A stretch of DNA of 7,883 bases from Candidatus Ratteibacteria bacterium. GTDB taxonomy: Bacteria; CAIJMQ01. This document shows positions 1 through 5,382 of the stretch, piece by piece; the first letter of the stretch is position 1; each line of letters begins with the position of its first letter. The position numbers and the translations under genes are program-made. Where the stretch lies: NCBI GenBank assembly GCA_028715665.1, contig JAQURI010000068.1, positions 1 through 7,883 of the forward strand, in the 5' to 3' direction. Under the pieces are notes generated by a model that had not been told where the DNA came from, made no database searches, and saw nothing but the letters and a program-made list of their open reading frames with translations.

Positions 1-14
1 ATAAAAAATTAAAT

Positions 15-1220
15 ATGAGTAATCTTACAATTTTAAATCTTGCACTATATAGCCCTGATTTTCCAAGTAATTTTGGGGAAAGTTTATTAAGACTTGGGAA
101 AGAACTTAAACTTTATAAAGGCAGGCTTATAGTTTGTTTTCCCGAATTTAAAAACTGGATGAAAATTTTCAAGACTAATGATATTCCTGTTGAAATAGTT
201 CCCATAAAAAGAATTTTTGATTTTAATGCTATTAAATTGGTTATTAAACTAATAAGAAAATATAATATTGCTATTATTCATACGCATTTTGGGATAGAGC
301 CTCAAGTAATAGCCTGTATTTCTAAATTGTTATGTAAAAGAAAATTTTCTCTTGAGACCGGTGAGCCTTTGGCACAACAAATCGTCTGGCATTGGCGTAA
401 TCCTATTCGTACGGAAATCATATCAGATGACATGAAAAGTATTGAGAAATTACTTTTGAAAATAAAAAAATTACTCGGAAATTTGTTTTATAGGTTTTTA
501 GATAAGTATTTTGTGACTACAAATATAGTTATTTCAAGCTCAATTAAAAATATGTTATTAAAAAGGAAGTTAATTCCTGAATATAAAATTGAAATTATTC
601 CTAATGGAATAGATTTAGAGTCTTATAATGTTGACAATGTAGAAGATATAAGAAAAAGTTTTTCTATAAAGCAAGATGAAATCCTAATAGGAAATATAAG
701 TAATTTTAGATCACAGAAAGATCATTTCACATTTCTTGAAGCTATAAAAATAATATTAGAAAAATATCCTAAAAGCATGTTTATGTTAGTGGGTAGCGGG
801 CCTAATAGGTTGAAGATAGAAGAATATGCAGATTTTTTAAAAATAAGGCAAAATCTAATATTTGCCGGGGGGCAGGAAGATATTAAGCCATTCATTAAAG
901 CCTGTAATTTTACTGTTCTTTCATCTTTTTATGAAGGTTTTGGAAATGTAATTTGTGAGTCTATGGCGTTAGAGAAACCAGTAATTGCAACAAATATTGG
1001 AGGAATTACAGATATTGTAGTGGACAACGAAAATGGATTTTTAGTTCCACTTAAAAACCCTGAAATAATGGCAGAGAAAATGATAAGACTTATAACGCAT
1101 CCCGAAGAAATAGAGTATTTTGGAAAAAATGGAAGAAAATGGATAGAAAAAAAATTTACGATTCAAATATGGGTACAATCAATGATATCGGTATATTTAA
1201 AAATCAGAGAGAAGAATTAA
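15..1220 (+). CDS. Family 4-type glycosyltransferase (GT-B fold)
   Basis: Predicted cytosolic or membrane-peripheral glycosyltransferase of 401 residues, a normal length for the family, that would move a sugar from a nucleotide-sugar donor to a growing glycan. The N-terminal Rossmann domain carries a His-Thr-His-Phe-Gly motif at residues 89-93 and a Trp-His-Trp-Arg-Asn-Pro stretch at 125-130. The interdomain signature Ile-Pro-Asn-Gly-Ile-Asp lies at 195-200. The C-terminal donor-binding domain shows Gly-Asn at 226-227, Arg/Lys around 232-235, Leu-Val-Gly-Ser-Gly-Pro at 258-263, and the EX7E motif Glu307...Glu315 inside Tyr-Glu-Gly-Phe-Gly-Asn. The ATG at 15 places the first beta strand right after the start, but the frame is open to the left edge and no Shine-Dalgarno is visible in the 14 bases shown, so an earlier start cannot be excluded. 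A 98-base gap separates it from hypD. Donor and acceptor cannot be told from sequence. Confidence 0.92.
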   Translation: MSNLTILNLALYSPDFPSNFGESLLRLGKELKLYKGRLIVCFPEFKNWMKIFKTNDIPVEIVPIKRIFDFNAIKLVIKLIRKYNIAIIHTHFGIEPQVIACISKLLCKRKFSLETGEPLAQQIVWHWRNPIRTEIISDDMKSIEKLLLKIKKLLGNLFYRFLDKYFVTTNIVISSSIKNMLLKRKLIPEYKIEIIPNGIDLESYNVDNVEDIRKSFSIKQDEILIGNISNFRSQKDHFTFLEAIKIILEKYPKSMFMLVGSGPNRLKIEEYADFLKIRQNLIFAGGQEDIKPFIKACNFTVLSSFYEGFGNVICESMALEKPVIATNIGGITDIVVDNENGFLVPLKNPEIMAEKMIRLITHPEEIEYFGKNGRKWIEKKFTIQIWVQSMISVYLKIREKN

Positions 1221-1318
1221 AAAAACTTGTCTTATAAAATATAATAAATTAAAGTTGTATATTGAAAGAATAAGTTTACAATTAACTTTTAGCGAGGTTA
1301 AATAATAACGTAAATTTT
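1221..1318 (+). promoter_or_regulatory. Intergenic region upstream of hypD, possible promoter
   Basis: This 98-base AT-rich gap is the largest in the window and the likeliest place for a promoter serving hypD-hypE. It contains a TATAAT at 1240-1245 without a convincing -35 partner, and a TTTACA at 1274-1279 followed 18 bases later by TTAAAT at 1298-1303, both weak. A GAGG at 1294-1297 lies 21 bases before the hypD ATG, too far for a normal Shine-Dalgarno. No hairpin followed by a T-run is seen after the preceding gene, so read-through from the glycosyltransferase is equally possible. In DNA this AT-rich, such hexamers arise often by chance. Confidence 0.25.
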
Positions 1319-2392
1319 ATGAATAAAATTACAGATATAAAACTTACGGACTCATTGATTAATAATTTATATAGAATTGCTAATAAAAATTATATTATTA
1401 TGGAAATTTGTGGTACTCATACTGTAGCATTTTTAAAGTTTGGGTTGAAACATTTATTGCCAAAAACAGTTCGTGTTATTGCTGGCCCTGGTTGCCCGGT
1501 ATGCGTTACCCCTCAAAAATTAATAGACTATGCCATTGATTTATCAGAATATGCTATTATTGTAAGTTACGGAGATATTTTTAGGGTGCCAGGCTCGTTT
1601 TCCTCTCTAGAAAAAGTAAAATCTACCGGTAAAGATATAAGGATTGTTTATTCTATTACAGAAGCATTGGATATTGCGATTGATAATCCTACAAAGATGG
1701 TTGTTTTTTTGGCAGTAGGATTTGAAACTACTGCTCCTGCTACGGCGAACGTACTGATTAAAGCAAAAAAATTAAATGTAAATAATTTTTTTGTTCTTCC
1801 CGGGCATAAGCTTATCCCACCGGCTATTGAATATTTGTGTTCTAACGGGGTAAAGGCAAATGGTTTTATGCTCCCCGGGCATGTTTCAACAATTATTGGC
1901 TGTTCAGCGTATCAATCTATCGTAGATAAATATAAAATTCCTTGTGTTGTTACCGGATTTGAAGCAATAGATATAATTACAAGTATTTATAAACTTGTTG
2001 AGCAGATAAATAACAATGATGCTAAATTGGATAATACATACTCAAGAGGAGTAAAATGGTATGGCAATGCTATTGCAAAAGAAAATATAGCAACTGTTTT
2101 TAGGACTACAGATTCTGAATGGCGTAGTATTGGATGTATTCCCGATAGCGGGCTTGAACTCAATGAGAATTTTCATAAATTTGATGCTATGAAAAAATTT
2201 GATATTAAACTATTGAATAGCACAACTGAAGACAATTGCTGCAGGTGTGGGGATATTTTGCGGGGCATTATTGAACCTGAACAATGCGCAAACTTTGGCA
2301 ACAAATGTACTCCTGAAGAACCAATAGGGCCTTGTATGGTTTCTTCTGAAGGCACATGTGCGGCATATTTTAAATATGGAAATATCTATTAA
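1319..2392 (+). CDS. hypD: Hydrogenase maturation protein HypD
   Basis: HypD is the iron-sulfur scaffold that, with HypC, assembles the Fe(CN)2CO unit of [NiFe]-hydrogenases in the cytoplasm; HypE delivers the cyanide ligands. The 357-residue product is close to the usual length and carries the diagnostic motifs: Cys-Gly-Thr-His-Thr at 31-35, Gly-Pro-Gly-Cys-Pro-Val-Cys at 56-62 (Cys59 and Cys62), Gly-Phe-Glu-Thr-Thr-Ala-Pro at 134-140, His-Lys-Leu-Ile-Pro-Pro-Ala from 163, and Pro-Gly-His-Val-Ser at 186-190. The cysteine-rich C-terminus has Cys307, 308, 310, 323, 330, 339 and 347 and ends in the family's Cys-Met-Val-Ser-Ser-Glu-Gly pattern, where the [4Fe-4S] cluster is bound. The ATG at 1319 is the only start codon after an in-frame TAA at 1283-1285. 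It has no near Shine-Dalgarno. hypE follows after 84 bases. The usual partner hypC is absent both between them and upstream. The gene appears intact and functional. Confidence 0.97.
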   Translation: MNKITDIKLTDSLINNLYRIANKNYIIMEICGTHTVAFLKFGLKHLLPKTVRVIAGPGCPVCVTPQKLIDYAIDLSEYAIIVSYGDIFRVPGSFSSLEKVKSTGKDIRIVYSITEALDIAIDNPTKMVVFLAVGFETTAPATANVLIKAKKLNVNNFFVLPGHKLIPPAIEYLCSNGVKANGFMLPGHVSTIIGCSAYQSIVDKYKIPCVVTGFEAIDIITSIYKLVEQINNNDAKLDNTYSRGVKWYGNAIAKENIATVFRTTDSEWRSIGCIPDSGLELNENFHKFDAMKKFDIKLLNSTTEDNCCRCGDILRGIIEPEQCANFGNKCTPEEPIGPCMVSSEGTCAAYFKYGNIY

Positions 2393-2476
2393 AGCAAGGC
2401 AAAATATAATAGTTGTAATTTCTTTAATCCAACTTTATTATAGTATTCTAAAAGATGATTCCGATTTTGTAACTTT
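2393..2476 (+). promoter_or_regulatory. hypD-hypE intergenic region, possible regulatory site
   Basis: An 84-base AT-rich spacer, unusually long for a hypD-hypE junction, with no room for hypC and no recognisable remnant of it. It contains AAAATATAATA at 2401-2411 followed at once by GTTGTA. The same 11-mer followed 7 bases later by GTTGTA occurs upstream of hypD at 1237-1260. The hypE ATG is directly preceded by GTAACTTT. A promoter or shared regulatory site is possible, but the evidence is only this sequence similarity in AT-rich DNA. No terminator hairpin with a T-run is seen. Confidence 0.22.
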
Positions 2477-3490
2477 ATGAAAAACAACATGAATTCTATA
2501 CTATTAGCTCATGGTAGTGGTGGTAAATTACAATCTGATTTGTTGGAAAAGGTTATATTGAAATATATAAAGAATCCCATTATTAATTTACTTGAAGACA
2601 GTGCATATTTATCTTGTTTTCCTAAAGGTTGTAAGAGTAAAATTGCTTTTACGACAGATTCTTATGTAGTGAACCCATTATTTTTCCCCGGGGGGAATAT
2701 TGGTAAACTTGCTGTATGTGGAACGGTAAACGATTTGTTGTGTATAGGTGCAAAACCTTTGTATTTAAGTTTAGGGTTGATTATCGAAGAAGGCTTTGAT
2801 TACGAGATGTTTGAAAAAATAATTATTGCTGTAGCCTTAGAGGCAAAATCCGCAGGAGTAAAAATAGTTTGTGGAGATACAAAAGTAGTCGAACATGGGA
2901 AAGGAGACGGAATTTATGTAAATACTGCCGGGATAGGAGAAATTAAACATTATTTTTCTCCACAAAAAATAGAAGCAGGCGATTTTATTATAGTAACAGG
3001 GAATATTGGAGACCATGGGATAGCACTGCTTTCTGAAAGACAAAAGATGAAGTTTAAGACTCCTATTATAAGTGATGTAGCTAATCTTACAGGTATTGCG
3101 GATATATTATTTAAGACTTCCGGCATTCATTGTATGCGAGATCCAACAAGAGGTGGATTAGGTGGAATTTTGAAAGAAATAGCACTTAAATCTAATATAG
3201 AAATAGAAATAAATGAAAATAGTATTCCTGTTAACCCGGGTGTTAATAGTATATGTGAAATTTTGGGGATAGACCCTTTATATCTTGCGAATGAGGGGAA
3301 ATTCGTTATTTTCAGTAAAGAAGAAAAAGTAGTGTCTCTCTTAAGACGTACTAAACTTGGAAAAAATACGGCTGTTATCGGAAGAGTTATTAAAAAGAAA
3401 CAAAAAGGGGAAGTGATTCTGCTGACAAAAACAGGGGGAAAAAGAATTATTGATATTCCTCGTGGAGAACTACTTCCAAGAATATGCTAA
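2477..3490 (+). CDS. hypE: Hydrogenase maturation protein HypE (cyanide-ligand synthesis)
   Basis: HypE belongs to the PurM/AIR-synthetase-like ATPases. HypF carbamoylates its C-terminal cysteine, and HypE then dehydrates the thiocarboxamide with ATP to a thiocyanate that donates CN to iron on HypC-HypD. The 337-residue product matches family length. Visible signatures are Ala-His-Gly-Ser-Gly-Gly-Lys at 11-17, Thr-Thr-Asp-Ser-Tyr-Val-Val at 59-65, Pro-Gly-Gly-Asn-Ile-Gly at 71-76, Gly-Thr-Val-Asn-Asp-Leu at 82-87, Gly-Asp-Thr-Lys-Val at 133-137, Arg-Asp-Pro-Thr-Arg-Gly-Gly at 221-227 and Ala-Asn-Glu-Gly-Lys at 271-275. The protein ends in Pro-Arg-Ile-Cys with Cys337 last, exactly as a working HypE requires. 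Either Met1 or Met5 could be the start; neither has a Shine-Dalgarno, and the first is listed. The methyltransferase follows 25 bases downstream. No hypF, needed to load the cysteine, is in the window. Confidence 0.97.
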   Translation: MKNNMNSILLAHGSGGKLQSDLLEKVILKYIKNPIINLLEDSAYLSCFPKGCKSKIAFTTDSYVVNPLFFPGGNIGKLAVCGTVNDLLCIGAKPLYLSLGLIIEEGFDYEMFEKIIIAVALEAKSAGVKIVCGDTKVVEHGKGDGIYVNTAGIGEIKHYFSPQKIEAGDFIIVTGNIGDHGIALLSERQKMKFKTPIISDVANLTGIADILFKTSGIHCMRDPTRGGLGGILKEIALKSNIEIEINENSIPVNPGVNSICEILGIDPLYLANEGKFVIFSKEEKVVSLLRRTKLGKNTAVIGRVIKKKQKGEVILLTKTGGKRIIDIPRGELLPRIC

Positions 3491-3500
3491 AGATATTAGC
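3486..3500 (+). other. Small hairpin over the hypE stop codon
   Basis: GCTAA and TTAGC form a perfect 5-bp stem around a 5-base AGATA loop, with the hypE TAA in the left arm. No T-run follows, so this does not read as an intrinsic terminator. It could modestly affect translation or RNA stability between hypE and the methyltransferase, or be chance. Confidence 0.2.
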
Positions 3501-3515
3501 GCGTAACTTTAAGCA

Positions 3516-4310
3516 ATGATTAATTCTTGTCAAAAAAATAAGAAAAAAAATAATAGGAATTATATTCCCCGTTATCTTCCGCATGATAACTTACAAAATA
3601 AACTAGATTTATATCTGGATTATAAAAACTTTAATACAAGATTTCTTCATAGGCAAAGAATAAATAGTTTTTTAAAAATAACAAGGTCTATGTCAAATAT
3701 CAATAGAGCATTAGATATTGGATGTGGAACGGGTATTTATGCAGATCTATTATCAGGTCTGTCAAAAGAAATTTTTGCAACAGATATTAAGAAAACTGTT
3801 TTATTTAGAAATAAAAGTTCTTTTATACAAATGGACTTGCAAATGTTGGGATTTAAGAATAATACTTTTGATTTCATAGTATGCTCAGAGGTTTTAGAAC
3901 ATATAGAGGATCTTAACTCCGGATTAAAAGAAATTTATAGAGTTTTAAAACCTAATGGTATAATATTGATTTCTGTACCGAATAGAATGAGTATTTTTTG
4001 GATTAAAAATCGTATAATATTTTATTTTACTTATTTTTTTAATAAAACTCTAAATACTATTGAACAAGAGTACAAAAAGCATATAGATTTTTCAACTTTT
4101 AAATTAATAAAGTTGATGAAAAACGCTGGATTCAATATATTGAATATATATGGTGTTTTTCTTATGCTGTGCCCAATTAAAGTTATTGAGTATTTTGTAA
4201 ATAAGCTTCCTAAAATAGCATATAATATTTGTAGAATAGAGGAATGTTTGCTAGAATTAGGTATTAGAAGGTATGGTGGTTATTTGTTTATTTTTGGATA
4301 TAAAAAATGA
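3516..4310 (+). CDS. Class I SAM-dependent methyltransferase
   Basis: A 264-residue soluble methyltransferase of the Methyltransf_11 / UbiE-like type, transferring a methyl group from S-adenosylmethionine. The SAM-binding motif I is Ala-Leu-Asp-Ile-Gly-Cys-Gly-Thr-Gly at 65-73. The acidic residue ending strand 2 is Asp90. The Phe-Asp-Phe-Ile-Val-Cys-Ser-Glu-Val-Leu-Glu-His segment at 118-129 is the typical post-motif, and Leu-Lys-Pro-Asn-Gly followed by a Ser-Val-Pro-Asn strand lies at 144-156. The N-terminal 15 residues are rich in Lys and Asn because of A-runs in the DNA. Residues 160-180 and 210-235 are rich in aromatic and aliphatic residues and may bind a hydrophobic or lipid-linked substrate. 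The stop overlaps the next glycosyltransferase by 4 bases (ATGA), which implies translational coupling and suggests glycan or lipid-linked sugar methylation. The exact acceptor is not readable. GTAACTTT lies just before the start, and no Shine-Dalgarno is present. Confidence 0.88.
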   Translation: MINSCQKNKKKNNRNYIPRYLPHDNLQNKLDLYLDYKNFNTRFLHRQRINSFLKITRSMSNINRALDIGCGTGIYADLLSGLSKEIFATDIKKTVLFRNKSSFIQMDLQMLGFKNNTFDFIVCSEVLEHIEDLNSGLKEIYRVLKPNGIILISVPNRMSIFWIKNRIIFYFTYFFNKTLNTIEQEYKKHIDFSTFKLIKLMKNAGFNILNIYGVFLMLCPIKVIEYFVNKLPKIAYNICRIEECLLELGIRRYGGYLFIFGYKK

Positions 4311-5368
4311 AAGTTCTTGTTTTGAGTAATATTTATCCAGATGGAAAATCTTATCATGGTGAATTTATAAAAAGGCAAGTAGAGTCTTTAGAAAAGAAAA
4401 AGGTTATAGTTATAAAGTCAACAAAGACCAAAAAAGGGAGTTATTTTTTATTTTATTTACAAAGTATTTATTATATCTTGTTTAAGAAATATGATATCAT
4501 TCATGCTCATTATGGATTTCATTCAGCGCTTCCCGCTCTGATTTTTAAAAGAAAGAATCTTATAATTACTTATCATGGAAGCGATGCTTTATTAGAGCCG
4601 TATCGTAATTTTTTATATAATTTTTTACATAGGTTAACAATTAAAAGAACGGATTTTATTATTGCCGTTAGTAAAGGAATAAAACAGGCTCTTATTCGTA
4701 AATTTAATGTTAATAAATTGAAGATTTCTGTAATTAGCTGTGGCGTGAATACAGACTTGTTTTACCCAATTTCTGTCCAGCGGAGCCGGATAGAAATCCC
4801 CGTCCAAGGGCTTCCTAATAAAAAAGAGTTAAGAAAAGAATTAAATCTTCCTGAATCTAAAAATATAATATTATTTGTCGGAGAAGTTTCTTATAATAAA
4901 GGTGTAGATATTATATACGAATGCGCAAAAGCGTTAAAAGATAACTTATTTATATTGATAGGAAACATAAAATACCAAATAAATTCTTTGACCAACTTTG
5001 TCTTAATTGGACCTAAACCTAATTCCGAATTGTATAAATGGTTTAATGCCTGTGATTTATTTTTTTTGCCAAGCAGAAGTGAAGGAATGCCAGTTTCTGT
5101 TTTAGAAGCGATGTCTTGTGGATTACCAGTTTTGGCATCAAGTATTGGTGGCATTCCGGATATTATAAAAGATGGGAAAACAGGGTGGTTGATAGATAAT
5201 TTAGACGAGAAAGATAAGATAATAAATAAATTAAATACGATAATCAATAATACGTCCATGTTAGAGACTGTTGGTAAGGACGGAAGAGAAAATATTATAA
5301 AAGATTTCAATGAAGATAAAGTTGCAGAAGAAATAAAAACAATTTACAATAGAGTATTTTTATCCTAA
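4307..5368 (+). CDS. Family 4-type glycosyltransferase with a linker insertion
   Basis: A 353-residue GT-B retaining glycosyltransferase. The N-domain shows His-Ala-His-Tyr at 66-69 and Thr-Tyr-His-Gly-Ser-Asp at 88-93; Ala-Val-Ser-Lys lies at 120-123. The interdomain signature Val-Ile-Ser-Cys-Gly-Val-Asn-Thr-Asp-Leu-Phe is at 142-152. The C-domain begins with Phe-Val-Gly-Glu-Val-Ser-Tyr-Asn-Lys-Gly at 190-199, and the EX7E motif Glu259...Glu267 sits in Ser-Glu-Gly-Met-Pro-Val-Ser-Val-Leu-Glu-Ala-Met. Between Tyr-Pro-Ile at 153-155 and the Asn-Lys-Lys-Glu-Leu-Arg-Lys-Glu-Leu helix at 171-179 are about 15 extra residues, encoded by a strikingly GC-rich hairpin-forming segment described separately. 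They fall in a surface linker, so activity is probably kept. The start overlaps the methyltransferase stop, and the asparagine-synthetase-like gene follows after 14 bases. It would add one sugar in a surface glycan pathway; specificity is unknown. Confidence 0.93.
   Translation: MKVLVLSNIYPDGKSYHGEFIKRQVESLEKKKVIVIKSTKTKKGSYFLFYLQSIYYILFKKYDIIHAHYGFHSALPALIFKRKNLIITYHGSDALLEPYRNFLYNFLHRLTIKRTDFIIAVSKGIKQALIRKFNVNKLKISVISCGVNTDLFYPISVQRSRIEIPVQGLPNKKELRKELNLPESKNIILFVGEVSYNKGVDIIYECAKALKDNLFILIGNIKYQINSLTNFVLIGPKPNSELYKWFNACDLFFLPSRSEGMPVSVLEAMSCGLPVLASSIGGIPDIIKDGKTGWLIDNLDEKDKIINKLNTIINNTSMLETVGKDGRENIIKDFNEDKVAEEIKTIYNRVFLS
4772..4816 (+). repeat. GC-rich hairpin-forming insertion inside a coding region
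   Basis: About 45 bases, in frame with the glycosyltransferase, are close to 60 percent G+C by hand count, while the flanks are plainly AT-rich. The segment folds on itself: GGA 4782-4784 pairs with TCC 4813-4815 and GCC 4785-4787 with GGC 4809-4811 (one bulged T). Inside, GGAT 4788-4791 pairs with ATCC 4796-4799 around an AGAA loop. GTCCA also occurs twice, at 4775-4779 and 4802-4806. It encodes residues 156-170 (Ser-Val-Gln-Arg-Ser-Arg ... Gly-Leu-Pro), exactly at the linker where related enzymes pass directly from the Leu-Phe-x-Pro segment to the next helix. Composition, structure and position suggest a small dispersed palindromic element that inserted without breaking the frame, comparable in concept to Rickettsia palindromic elements. 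No second copy is seen in this window, so repeat status is inferred; exact borders are uncertain. Confidence 0.5.
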
Positions 5369-5382
5369 AAACAAGTAAAAAA

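Noticed and set aside
339..430. Somewhat less AT-rich stretch in the first glycosyltransferase, suspected as another inserted element
   Set aside because: It has no strong self-pairing and encodes a Trp-His-Trp-Arg-Asn-Pro region at the expected place in the N-domain, so it looks native.
3486..3500. Hairpin after hypE considered as a transcription terminator
   Set aside because: The stem is only 5 bp, overlaps the stop codon and lacks a following T-run; the next gene begins 25 bases after the hypE stop.
3532..3557. Runs of 7 and 8 A near the start of the methyltransferase, a possible frameshift site
   Set aside because: The frame is continuous and leads directly into the SAM-binding motif; A-runs are common in DNA of this composition and no alternative product is evident.
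4891..5310. Antisense open frame of 139 codons on the - strand, and shorter ones at 2173-2355, 2837-3043 and 6369-6581
   Set aside because: Each lies wholly inside a well-supported gene on the + strand, shows no recognisable domain and no start context, and mirrors the codon structure of the sense gene.
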